This document shows positions 1 through 7,475 of a stretch of DNA of 39,679 nucleotides, in pieces. Position 1 is the stretch's first letter. Each line of letters starts with the position of its first letter. The DNA lies in assembly GCA_003433295.1 (NCBI GenBank), contig CP016202.1, positions 1,164,315 through 1,203,993 on the forward strand. Direction: 5' to 3'. Source of the stretch: Eubacterium minutum ATCC 700079. Its GTDB lineage: Bacteria; Bacillota; Clostridia; Peptostreptococcales; Anaerovoracaceae. The position numbers were made by a program, and so were the translations under genes. The notes under the pieces were generated by a model. It made no database searches and had not been told where the DNA came from. It saw only the letters and a program-made list of their open reading frames with translations.

Positions 1-184
1 CTGTTTTTCCGGGAACCCTTATGTCCAGAACCGCCAAATCGAAATTGTTTTCCTCGTCGTCTATAAGTTCAACCGCATCATCCCCGCTCTCGCATTCCGT
101 AACCGAATATCCCGTTACGGTCATATACTCCGCCAAGACTTCCCGTATCATCTTCTCGTCTTCTAAAAACAATATGTTCGCCAT
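1..184 (-). CDS. Response regulator receiver domain, 5' part of gene (partial)
   Basis: The gene reads leftward off the edge of the window, so only its first 61 residues are present. They begin MANILFLEDEKMIREVLAEY and show the receiver-domain pattern: the acidic pair near residues 9-10 (E-D), and the phospho-acceptor Asp in the strand FDLAVLDIRVPG (about residue 54), followed by the usual R-V-P-G turn. The start is supported by GAAAGGAG a few bases upstream. It should be the DNA-binding partner of a two-component system, but the output domain and the kinase lie outside the window. The reading frame is easy to miss because the edge cuts it. Subfamily cannot be decided; the upstream 11-bp direct repeats hint at an OmpR/PhoB-type output domain (inference). 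Confidence 0.85.
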   Translation of the reverse strand, partial: MANILFLEDEKMIREVLAEYMTVTGYSVTECESGDDAVELIDDEENNFDLAVLDIRVPGKT

Positions 185-519
185 TTCCGGTTCTCCTTTC
201 TGTGTACACCTTACATCCGTGGTATGAACTTCGTATGAATTCCATATGAGTCTTTTCCCGCAGGCACGCAGCCACATCCTTGATGACCTGCTCCGGCAAT
301 CCTCATCGACAGTCTTTCCCGCAGGCACGGAATTACATAAAAATCCCCTGCACCTTCTGAATCTCCGTACAGAACGATTCAAAAAAACGCAAGGGTTTTC
401 ATCTTATCCGACCGTTAAAGGACGGACTGATTGCTTTTTAAACTGCTCGTTTTTGCTTTTTCCGCTCAATACATGTCCTTTCCTGACGTATAATGCGCTT
501 ACCGAGAACACTGTCTCTA
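185..519. other. Intergenic region with a 20-bp direct repeat, no gene seen
   Basis: No reading frame here has a ribosome binding site or a recognisable product. Besides the 11-bp repeats next to the response regulator, AGTCTTT(T)CCCGCAGGCACG occurs twice in direct orientation at 249-268 and 312-330, differing by a single T. Its role is unknown; it could be a degenerate repeat or a duplicated binding site. A terminator for the leftward gene ending at 520 was not obvious. Confidence 0.4.
222..250 (-). promoter_or_regulatory. Tandem 11-bp direct repeats upstream of the response regulator gene
   Basis: On the minus strand TTCATAC occurs twice exactly 11 bp apart (plus-strand GTATGAA at 222-228 and 233-239). 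A weaker third copy, matching 5 of 7, lies in the next 11-bp register at 244-250. Direct repeats with one-helical-turn spacing are the classic target layout of OmpR/PhoB-family regulators. The repeats sit about 40-65 bp upstream of the regulator's start codon, so autoregulation is plausible. This is inferred from layout only. Confidence 0.4.
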
Positions 520-1005
520 TTAATGTTTCGGCATCTTAGGTTTCTGTTTGCATGTTATTTTCTCTACCACAAGTTTATATACCGCCGTCCTCGGGAGAGC
601 CGCCCTGCTGAACGGGACATCTTTCCCGCCGTGGTACTGCTGCATAAGTTTTCTCAGCGCATGAATCTTATCGTCCTCGTCCTCGACCATAATGATTCTG
701 CCGCTGCCTATTACGCTCTCATATGCATAGGTGCAGTAACCTTTCTCTCTGATATACTCCAACTCGCCCTCGCAATCCATCTCAAAAGACGCGCGATTGT
801 CTCTGCGTATGAGGTTGAGTTTCGTACCCTCAAGCGCACTGTGAAAATACAGGGTCACTTTGCCGTCGATACAGTCCATTCCAAAACTGAGCGGGAGAAT
901 GTAAGGATATTCCTCATCGTTGAGTGCAATTCTACACACCTCACATTTCTTCATTACTTCAACTATCTTCTCTATGTCTTTTACTTCTCTGTTCGCTTTT
1001 CTCAT
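520..1005 (-). CDS. Pyridoxamine 5'-phosphate oxidase-family (NimA-like) flavin-binding protein
   Basis: 161 residues, typical for the small split-barrel FMN-binding proteins annotated as NimA-like or PNPOx-like. The N-terminal VMKKCEVCRIALNDEEYPYILPLSFG is the characteristic first strand pair (short C-R-I-A-L strand, then a Y-P-Y-I-L-P-L-S-F-G core). It is followed by LYFHSALEGTKLNLIRR, the usual phosphate-contacting F-H-x-A-x-x-G-x-K segment, and a VIGSGRI strand near residue 110. The start at 1005 follows GGAGAAGG. Members bind FMN or haem and some reduce nitro compounds; the substrate here is unknown. The gene stands alone between the response regulator and hbd, with no operon partner. 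Family assignment is firm; nitroimidazole-reductase activity is not implied. Confidence 0.85.
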   Translation of the reverse strand: MRKANREVKDIEKIVEVMKKCEVCRIALNDEEYPYILPLSFGMDCIDGKVTLYFHSALEGTKLNLIRRDNRASFEMDCEGELEYIREKGYCTYAYESVIGSGRIIMVEDEDDKIHALRKLMQQYHGGKDVPFSRAALPRTAVYKLVVEKITCKQKPKMPKH

Positions 1006-1284
1006 GAATCCTTCTCCTCATCCGTCGTTTACGTCGCCTATCTCATTGCCGACAAGTTCAACATTCATCGCTCATCCAATTCCCGACAAACTCAGAACGT
1101 AAAATCCTAATAAATTATCCTTAATCGACGCCTATTTTATCACAACCGACCGCTTTCCGGAATACATGCAAAATGAAAAGAGCCGCACTCAAGGGACTCC
1201 CCTCGTACAGCTCTCTCCAATGCCGCTGTATGCCGCGGCTCGCATAAGCATGAAGATTTTGAACCGATCTTTTCGGTTATAGTC

Positions 1285-2133
1285 TTATCTACTGTAGTCG
1301 AAGAATCCGCCGCCGGTTTTCATTCCGAGTTTTCCGGCCGCAACCATCTGGCGCAGCAGAATGTTCGGACGATACTTGGAATCGCCGAATTCCGTATACA
1401 GAACTTCCATAATCGCAAGGCAAACATCAAGTCCGATCAAATCTCCCAAAGCAAGAGGTCCCATCGGATGGTTACATCCAAGCTTCATTGCCGTATCAAT
1501 ATCCTCGGCTGTTGCGATCCCTTCGTTCAGAATTGAAATAGCTTCATTGATCATAGGTATGAGGACTCTGTTGACAACAAAACCCGGCGCTTCCTTTACC
1601 TGAACCGGAACCTTGCCCAATTCCTTTGAAAGTTCCGTAACGACTTTGTTTGTTTCTTCCGACGTCAAAAGACCGTTGATAACCTCAACCAGCTTCATTG
1701 CGGGAACAGGGTTGAAGAAATGCATTCCCACAACTTTGTCAGGTTTCGATGTGGCCATAGCGATCTCGGTGATCGACAGCGATGATGTGTTCGATGCGAT
1801 TATGCAGTCAGGGCGTGTCAAGTCATCAACTTCCTTGAGCAGAGATTTCTTTGCTTCCTTATCTTCCGTGGAAGCCTCGATGATCATATCCGCATCTTTT
1901 ATCACGCTAAGTTCTGTAGATCCGCTGATGCGTCCGAGAATTGCAGTCTTGTCACCTTCGCTGATCTTTTCTTTGCTGACCATCTTGGTCAAAGCCTTTT
2001 CCACCTTGGCAAGTCCCTTATCTATGGACGCCTGATGTCTTGCTCTCATAACCACTTCATAGCCGTTCTGCGCTAATACCTGAACGATTCCGGCTCCCAT
2101 CGTGCCGGTTCCCAGAACTCCAATTTTCTTCAT
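1285..2133 (-). CDS. hbd: 3-hydroxybutyryl-CoA dehydrogenase
   Basis: 282 residues, the normal length of the clostridial short-form enzyme that reduces acetoacetyl-CoA to (S)-3-hydroxybutyryl-CoA with NAD(P)H in butyrate synthesis. The N-terminus has the Rossmann motif G-T-G-T-M-G-A-G. The family signature MHFFNPVPAMKLVEVI (about residues 137-152) includes the catalytic His, and APGFVVNRVLIPMINEA marks the start of the C-terminal helical domain. The start follows TAGGAGG. A separate promoter lies just upstream, so it is probably a single transcription unit rather than the tail of the sufB-like operon. One oddity: the second strand of the Rossmann fold reads VVMRARHQ, where an acidic residue would favour NAD, so cofactor preference may tilt to NADPH (inference). 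Function is confident. Confidence 0.95.
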   Translation of the reverse strand: MKKIGVLGTGTMGAGIVQVLAQNGYEVVMRARHQASIDKGLAKVEKALTKMVSKEKISEGDKTAILGRISGSTELSVIKDADMIIEASTEDKEAKKSLLKEVDDLTRPDCIIASNTSSLSITEIAMATSKPDKVVGMHFFNPVPAMKLVEVINGLLTSEETNKVVTELSKELGKVPVQVKEAPGFVVNRVLIPMINEAISILNEGIATAEDIDTAMKLGCNHPMGPLALGDLIGLDVCLAIMEVLYTEFGDSKYRPNILLRQMVAAGKLGMKTGGGFFDYSR

Positions 2134-2214
2134 CTTGAAACCTCCTACTTAATACAGCTTCTTTAAATTTTTATATGATAAAAGTTGTTAAAAAATTAAC
2201 TTTACCTATCAAGA

Positions 2215-2242
2215 ATTATAGCACATTCATTCCCGTTGTAAA
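2215..2242 (-). promoter_or_regulatory. Sigma-A promoter for hbd
   Basis: Read on the minus strand: TTTACA (2237-2242), a 16-bp spacer, then a perfect TATAAT (2215-2220). It lies about 80 bp upstream of the hbd start, in an AT-rich stretch with no gene. This is one of the best sigma-A promoters in the window and supports separate transcription of hbd. Confidence 0.7.
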
Positions 2243-2278
2243 GTGGATTTTTGAAAATATTACACGCGGGCACACGCC

Positions 2279-3205
2279 TTATTTCAAAAAACCGTTTACA
2301 ATCTGCTCTTCCGCCTCTTCCTCCGTCAGTCCGAGTGTCATCAGTTTTATAAGCTGGTCCCCGGCGATCTTTCCGATAGCCGCCTCATGAACCAGTGCGG
2401 CATCGACATCATTTGCTTCAAGTCCCGGTACCGCAAGGATTTTTCCATCGTCCATGATTATGGAATCACATTCCGTATGTCCGTTACATGCGGCATTGCC
2501 GACTATCTTGGCGTCAAATTTCTGATACGAAGTGTCTTTCGCCACGGATCGCGATACAACATCGGCGCTGCTTCCTGCACCGTTCAAATCGACCTCGTAT
2601 ACGCTTATCGCCCTCTGATTGCCGTGTGTCATAAGGCGCTCCCTGACCACAAGTTTGGCTCCTTGCGCAAGTTCCGCCGTGGTCGTACGCTCCGTATCAT
2701 CCACACCCTTTATCTGAACCATCTCCATCTCCATGCTACTGTTTTCTTCCATGTAGACTTCGGTTCCCGGATTGAGTATCCTCTTGCCGCTACCGCTGCC
2801 TGAGCCATAGTGTTTTTCAACATACCTGACCTTTGCGTTCTTTCCAACATAAAACCTGTGGATCCCGTCGTGCTCGGAGTCCTGTATTCCGCAGTTATCT
2901 ATCCCGCACCCTGCCACAATCGTGACATCGGCGTTCTCACCGATATAAAAATCATTGTAAACAACCTCCTTGAGTCCGCTTTTCATCAGAACAACGGGGA
3001 TATGCACACTTTCGTTTTTTGTGCCTGGTTTTATGCGTATGTCCATTCCGCTCACATCTTCTTTGGACGTTATCTCTATATTTGCCGTCGACGCCCTTGC
3101 TACCGACTTGCTGTCCGAGCGAATATTATACGCGCCCTCCGGCACTTTATGAAGATCCGCCACTTCCATCAGCAGCCTTTTCTGTATTTCATCAAAATTC
3201 ACCAT
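2279..3205 (-). CDS. SufB/SufD-family Fe-S cluster assembly scaffold
   Basis: 308 residues, much shorter than classical SufB (about 460-480) and close to the short SufB-type proteins paired with a lone SufC in archaea and clostridia. The C-terminal beta-helix core is clear: SVAKDTSYQKFDAKIVGNA, then GHTECDSIIMDDG, then PGLEANDVDAALVHEAAIGK, which matches the SufB/SufD C-terminal motif with a Glu and His near the cluster-assembly site. A Cys lies in GHTECDS. The gene follows the SufC-like ATPase with 76 bp between and has its own AAAGGAG site. No sufS, sufU or sufD is present, so this looks like a minimal two-gene system (compare the SMS/SufBC type). It would assemble Fe-S clusters in the cytoplasm. 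Whether it acts as housekeeping or dedicated machinery is not shown. Confidence 0.85.
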   Translation of the reverse strand: MVNFDEIQKRLLMEVADLHKVPEGAYNIRSDSKSVARASTANIEITSKEDVSGMDIRIKPGTKNESVHIPVVLMKSGLKEVVYNDFYIGENADVTIVAGCGIDNCGIQDSEHDGIHRFYVGKNAKVRYVEKHYGSGSGSGKRILNPGTEVYMEENSSMEMEMVQIKGVDDTERTTTAELAQGAKLVVRERLMTHGNQRAISVYEVDLNGAGSSADVVSRSVAKDTSYQKFDAKIVGNAACNGHTECDSIIMDDGKILAVPGLEANDVDAALVHEAAIGKIAGDQLIKLMTLGLTEEEAEEQIVNGFLK

Positions 3206-3281
3206 GTCCCGCCAACTCCTTTAAGTTTCAATGTAATCGTATTCTTTGAAACATGACTTGCTCCTTTTGAACATTGAAGTT

Positions 3282-4037
3282 TCAGCATGCCCCGTTAAAT
3301 TCTTTGAGTACACCCTTTTTCCTGCACTCCTCGACTGCGGAATCGGTTCCGATCAGCTGCGGCAGGATCTCATCCTTTGCGCCTTTTGCCGTGAGCATTC
3401 CATTCTTCAACACCACGATTTCGTCCGCTATATTCAGTATTCTTTCCTGGTGAGATATTATCAAAATCGAGCTACCCGCAATACTCCTGCGCATTCCCTC
3501 AAAAACCTCTATGAGATTTTGAAAACTCCACAGATCTATGCCAGCCTCAGGTTCATCGAACACCGAGAGCGCGGGCCCTTTCGCCAGTATGGTCGCAATC
3601 TCTATTCTCTTGAGTTCACCGCCCGACAGGCTGCTATTGACCTCTCTGTCTATATAATCCCTTGCGCACAGGCCTACGGCGGAAAGGTACTCGCAGGCAT
3701 CGGCAGGTGAAAGACGGCTCCCCTTTGCAAGCCGGATAAGATCCAAAACCTGAATACCCTTGAAGCGTACGGGTTGCTGAAACGCAAAACCTATCCCGTT
3801 CTTCGCCCGCTCGGTAATGGACATCTCCGTGATGTCCTCGCCGTTTAAAATAATCCTGCCCTCTGTGGGTTTCTCGATTCCCGCGATAAGACGCGCCAGC
3901 GTGGATTTGCCCCCGCCGTTCGGTCCTGTAACCACGAGAAACTCATCGTCCGGTATCGTCAGGCTAACGTCCTTTATGATTTCCTTATATTGACCGTCCG
4001 CATCGACTCCGAATGAAATATTTTTTAATTCCAACAT
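3282..4037 (-). CDS. SufC-like Fe-S assembly ATPase (ABC ATPase)
   Basis: 251 residues, the usual SufC size. Visible motifs in order: Walker [10 protein letters not shown] (about residues 39-47), a Q-loop in FAFQQP, the ABC signature [12 protein letters not shown], and Walker [18 protein letters not shown], where the D-E-P-E-A-G-I-D segment is typical of SufC rather than of transporter ATPases. The H-switch is in [14 protein letters not shown] sits 10 nt before the start. The first 53 nt overlap the 3' end of butyrate kinase in another frame, so translation is probably coupled. It should power conformational changes in the scaffold encoded by the next gene. A transporter role is unlikely because no permease gene accompanies it. 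Confidence 0.88.
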   Translation of the reverse strand: MLELKNISFGVDADGQYKEIIKDVSLTIPDDEFLVVTGPNGGGKSTLARLIAGIEKPTEGRIILNGEDITEMSITERAKNGIGFAFQQPVRFKGIQVLDLIRLAKGSRLSPADACEYLSAVGLCARDYIDREVNSSLSGGELKRIEIATILAKGPALSVFDEPEAGIDLWSFQNLIEVFEGMRRSIAGSSILIISHQERILNIADEIVVLKNGMLTAKGAKDEILPQLIGTDSAVEECRKKGVLKEFNGAC

Positions 4038-5145
4038 GATCTATGTACCTCCGAATCATTGAAAGTAGCGGAAATTCTCCTTCTCGGTAAGCATCCGCAC
4101 CGGATGCGAGCGCTTCCATCTCTCTTTCGCCCGGCATCACCTTTATCTTCGCTATATGCGAGCAATATTCTTCTATCTTATCCGTAAGCCACCCGGATCT
4201 CGCCAGTCCCCCTGTAAGGATTATGACATCCACCTTGCCTTTCAATGCGCAGGAAAGTCCCGCTATCGCCTTTGCCGCCTGGTAACCCATAGCCTCATAA
4301 ATCAGAGTTGCGTAGCTGTCCCCCTCGTCCACCAGCCGCTCGACTTCAATTGCGTTCTTCGTGCCTAAATGCGAGTAAAGTCCGCCTTTTCCGGCGATTA
4401 CGCGCTCAATATCCTTCTCAGATGAATTTTTGTCAAAACACATACGCTTGAACAAGAGAAGAGGCACTCCTCCCGTTCTCTCAGGGGCCATCGGGCCGTC
4501 ATCATATGAATAAACATCAACCACGCTACCGTTTGTCATGGCATTTACGGTTATTCCTCCGCCCATATGGCAGTTTATGAAATTCATATCCCTGTAATCT
4601 TTCCCGATTTCTTCCGCATATATGATATCCTGCGCCCTCGAATTCAAAAGATGTGTAGCCCCCTGTTTTTCAAGACCCGCAATCCCGGTAATCTTAGCCA
4701 CTTCCGAGAGTTCCGAACCCATGGGTGAGTCGTATATGAATGCCGGTATCTCCAGCGGTTCGGCAATAGCATAAGCGAGCAACGCTCCGAGGCTGGAAGC
4801 ATGCTGCGGAAGTTCAGGATCCTGCATTTTTACGTAAAGAGCGTCGTTTATTCTATAGCCGCCACCTTTAAGTTCCTGCAGCATTCCTCCCCTGCCCACA
4901 ATCGCGGAAAGATCTGACATTTCATACCGCCTTTCAGCGAGCCAGTCGAGAACAGTCCTTTCCCTGTACTCTCTCTGATCCGCGACACTGTCGAATCCAA
5001 GTATCCTTTCCTCGTCGTGCACTATATTTTCTTCAAAGCGGACCACGGGTTTGGCGGTTTCTTCATTCACGGAGAAAACCCCGATTTTGGTCGAAGTCGA
5101 ACCCGGGTTTATAACTAAAACATCTTTAATTTCACTTATTTTCAT
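3985..5145 (-). CDS. buk: Butyrate kinase (ASKHA acetokinase family)
   Basis: Converts butyryl phosphate and ADP to butyrate and ATP, or the reverse. The N-terminal [16 protein letters not shown] is the acetokinase phosphate-binding motif, and [13 protein letters not shown] and [15 protein letters not shown] are the second phosphate and adenosine motifs. The C-terminal [18 protein letters not shown] is diagnostic of butyrate kinases. The open frame continues 34 codons upstream, but the start at 5145 is preferred because AGGAG lies 7 nt before it and the protein then begins right before the conserved core. The product is 386 residues, about 25-30 longer at the C-terminus than usual: the tail [15 protein letters not shown]... 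arises from reading through the start of the sufC-like gene (53-nt overlap). Branched-chain acid kinase activity is also possible. Confidence 0.92.
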   Translation of the reverse strand: MKISEIKDVLVINPGSTSTKIGVFSVNEETAKPVVRFEENIVHDEERILGFDSVADQREYRERTVLDWLAERRYEMSDLSAIVGRGGMLQELKGGGYRINDALYVKMQDPELPQHASSLGALLAYAIAEPLEIPAFIYDSPMGSELSEVAKITGIAGLEKQGATHLLNSRAQDIIYAEEIGKDYRDMNFINCHMGGGITVNAMTNGSVVDVYSYDDGPMAPERTGGVPLLLFKRMCFDKNSSEKDIERVIAGKGGLYSHLGTKNAIEVERLVDEGDSYATLIYEAMGYQAAKAIAGLSCALKGKVDVIILTGGLARSGWLTDKIEEYCSHIAKIKVMPGEREMEALASGADAYREGEFPLLSMIRRYIDHVGIKKYFIRSRCGRSI

Positions 5146-5263
5146 TCTCTCCTGTCTCTCTTTCGCCCCTCGTTTTTGTGTAGATAATGTCTCACGCACA
5201 TCCACCGTCTTTTGATGATATACCACTGATTTCCCGCCGGGAATCAATAAAATTCTACATATC

Positions 5264-6271
5264 TTAAGGCTCTTTCCTCAACATCCTGATTTCTTCGGCG
5301 TAGCCGCTTAGATTCTCCTGTGGTGTTTCCAGAATGCACGGCAACGAAACAAGCGCGGGATGGTGCACCACTTTCCTCAGGGCTTCCACCCCGATAGTCC
5401 CTGCCCCTATCGCCGCATGCCTGTCCTTGTGAGAGTTAATCTCATTTTTGCTGTCGTTTACGTGTACCGCTTTCAGATAATCCAGTCCGATGACCTTGTC
5501 AAATTCCTCAAGCACGCCGTCAAGATTTCCCGCTATGTCGTATCCACCGTCGTTCACATGGCACGTGTCAAGGCAGACTCCTATCTTGCTTCGCAGTTCC
5601 ACACCTGCGATCAGTTCCGATATCTCCCGGAAATCACTTCCAACCTCACTGCCTTTGCCCGCCATGGTCTCCAGCAAAACCGTAGTGGTCTGCTCAGGGT
5701 GAATAACCCGGTTCAGCAGCTCGCATATAAGCTGCGCCGCCTTTTCAAAGCCCTGTCCGACGTGACTTCCGGGGTGAAAATTGTAATAATTCCCGGGCAG
5801 GTATTCCATTCTCTCGAGATCGTCTTTCATCGCGATGTAGGCAAATTCTCTGACCTTTTTATTTGCCGAGCAGGGATTCAGTGTATAAGGCGCATGCGCA
5901 ACAAGCTTTCCGAAATCGTGTTTTCCCATCAGTTCGATCAAAGCTTTCACATCTTCCGGATCGATTTCTTTTGCCTTGCCGCCTCTGGGATTTCGCGTGA
6001 AAAACGCAAATGTATTTGCGCCTATTCTAAGGGCATCTTCCCCCATAGCCTTGAATCCCCGGGCGGAGGAAAGGTGGCAGCCTATATAAAGTTTTTTCAC
6101 GGCAGCGGTCGCACATTCCGCGGATATGTCCGCTGCCGCATGAGCCGCAGATCCACTCGATGCCGTATGATCCGCGGATTCAACCGATATCGCATGAGCC
6201 GCAGATTCACCGGATACCGCATGACCTCCGGATTTATCCCCTGCCGCGTGAGCCGTACGGTTATCTGACAT
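5264..6271 (-). CDS. nfo: Endonuclease IV (AP endonuclease) with repetitive N-terminal extension
   Basis: The core from about residue 58 ([15 protein letters not shown]) to the end matches the Xylose-isomerase-like TIM barrel of endonuclease IV, which cleaves DNA 5' of abasic sites using three Zn ions. Metal-ligand segments are visible: H in [56 protein letters not shown] and ILETP. The ATG at 6271 overlaps the stop of orr by 11 nt. The 57 residues before the core are mostly six 9-residue repeats with no match to the family. A GTG at 6100, immediately before KKLYIG, gives the canonical length and may be the ancestral start, though it has no good ribosome binding site. Enzyme identity is firm; the start is uncertain. 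Confidence 0.9.
   Translation of the reverse strand: MSDNRTAHAAGDKSGGHAVSGESAAHAISVESADHTASSGSAAHAAADISAECATAAVKKLYIGCHLSSARGFKAMGEDALRIGANTFAFFTRNPRGGKAKEIDPEDVKALIELMGKHDFGKLVAHAPYTLNPCSANKKVREFAYIAMKDDLERMEYLPGNYYNFHPGSHVGQGFEKAAQLICELLNRVIHPEQTTTVLLETMAGKGSEVGSDFREISELIAGVELRSKIGVCLDTCHVNDGGYDIAGNLDGVLEEFDKVIGLDYLKAVHVNDSKNEINSHKDRHAAIGAGTIGVEALRKVVHHPALVSLPCILETPQENLSGYAEEIRMLRKEP
6101..6262 (-). repeat. Six degenerate 27-bp tandem repeats inside the nfo 5' end
   Basis: The translation falls into six consecutive 9-residue units: [54 protein letters not shown]. The DNA shows the same 27-bp period, with a GCCGCATGAGCCGC-like core on the plus strand. Because 27 is a multiple of three, changes in copy number keep the downstream frame open. 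The repeats lie between the stop of orr and the conserved nuclease core. Confidence 0.85.
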
Positions 6272-7349
6272 ATTTCTTTTCCACGTACGGACTGGTTGCG
6301 GTCTTGAGCATCCCGCCGTAACCAAGTTCAAATGCAATTACATCTCCAACCGCATACTGCCTGTCACAGTGAGTCAGATCCAGAATCGTATGATCGGAAC
6401 TTCCTCCCATGATTTCTATCTGAGGATCGACCGGCGTCATACTGTCGAGATCAGTATCCTGCTTGCCTACGGCAATTATGCCGCGCTTCATTATTCCCCT
6501 GTCTTCATAATACGGCTTCTGACCGAAAGCATCGACTCCCACTTCACCGATAGGCAGCGACGGCTTTTCCTTGAGTTCCACAATCTGAGCCTCGAGAATC
6601 ACGGTATCGCCCGCAGTTCCCGGAAGATCCGTTTCATATGCGGTATCATTTCCCAAAAGTGCAGCCTCGCCCAGTCTAAGATTATTGATTCCCTCAGGCA
6701 TCTCTCCCCTGTCTATCAGATAAATCGAACTTGAGTTTCCGCCCGAAATCATATCAAGGGTTATTCCGAAACGTTTTTCTATTTTACGCGCAATGGTCAC
6801 AAGTTGTGACAGGTTGTCGTTCTTAGGAATTATTGCGCCGTAACAGGTCAGATTCACCGCAATTCCGTGCAGATTTATATTCTCCATCTTCAAAACCTTT
6901 TCGACAGCGTTCATTATATCCTCTTCATTTTCAAAGAAGATACCCTCGCGAAGGTCTCCCAGATCTATCATCAGAACTATGTCGTGAATTCTGCCCGCTT
7001 TTTTTGCCTCGTCGTTCAGCAATGCTATCGTTGTCGGTTCGGAATTAAACGATACGTCCGCATATCCAACCACATCCGCCACTTCATCCTTCATAGGGAT
7101 CCTCAAAAGCAACGTTTTCTTACCGTTTTCTCTTGCAATCCCGGCATAACTTCTCAAGTTCTGTATTCTTGAGTCTGCCATATAGTCTACTTTCTCATGC
7201 TCCGCAACGAGTTTCACATACTCCTTGTCGGCACACAAGCCTTTCGTAACTATCATCAGCGAGCAGCCGCCTCTGTCCTTCGTTATTTCGGCAACCGCAT
7301 CCAGGTTCTGTTTAAGTTTCTTTAAATTTATCACAAGTCTCGGGTACAT
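6261..7349 (-). CDS. orr: Ornithine racemase (alanine racemase-like, PLP-dependent)
   Basis: 362 residues with the fold-type III (alanine racemase N-terminal barrel) layout. The Schiff-base lysine is K36 in [10 protein letters not shown], and later barrel segments include [24 protein letters not shown] and [10 protein letters not shown]. It lacks the full C-terminal domain of classical Alr proteins and is closest in layout to the D/L-ornithine racemase of the clostridial ornithine pathway, which interconverts L- and D-ornithine so that the aminomutase receives D-ornithine. Its neighbour upstream is the GlmL-type chaperone of the same pathway, and nfo overlaps its 3' end. AGAGGAG precedes the start. 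General amino-acid racemase activity cannot be excluded, but context favours ornithine. Confidence 0.88.
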   Translation of the reverse strand: MYPRLVINLKKLKQNLDAVAEITKDRGGCSLMIVTKGLCADKEYVKLVAEHEKVDYMADSRIQNLRSYAGIARENGKKTLLLRIPMKDEVADVVGYADVSFNSEPTTIALLNDEAKKAGRIHDIVLMIDLGDLREGIFFENEEDIMNAVEKVLKMENINLHGIAVNLTCYGAIIPKNDNLSQLVTIARKIEKRFGITLDMISGGNSSSIYLIDRGEMPEGINNLRLGEAALLGNDTAYETDLPGTAGDTVILEAQIVELKEKPSLPIGEVGVDAFGQKPYYEDRGIMKRGIIAVGKQDTDLDSMTPVDPQIEIMGGSSDHTILDLTHCDRQYAVGDVIAFELGYGGMLKTATSPYVEKKYVR

Positions 7350-7475
7350 ACTTCTCCTCTTTCTTCTTGATACTCAACTTTATACTTTCATACGCCTTTT
7401 AGTTTTATGCTTTCTAATTCTTTACGGTTCTACACTTTCTGTGATTCTCCGTTGCTCTTTCGCACCGCTTCACCG

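Noticed and set aside
246-539. 97-codon plus-strand ORF
   Set aside because: No ribosome binding site, overlaps the 3' end of the flavin protein gene, and composition is unlike protein-coding DNA of the neighbours.
1262-1278. Terminator AACCGA/TCGGTT after hbd
   Set aside because: Only 6 bp of stem and no U-run; too weak to list as a feature.
6101-6262. CRISPR array
   Set aside because: The repeats are 27 bp, contiguous without spacers, in-frame and degenerate, so they are a coding tandem repeat.
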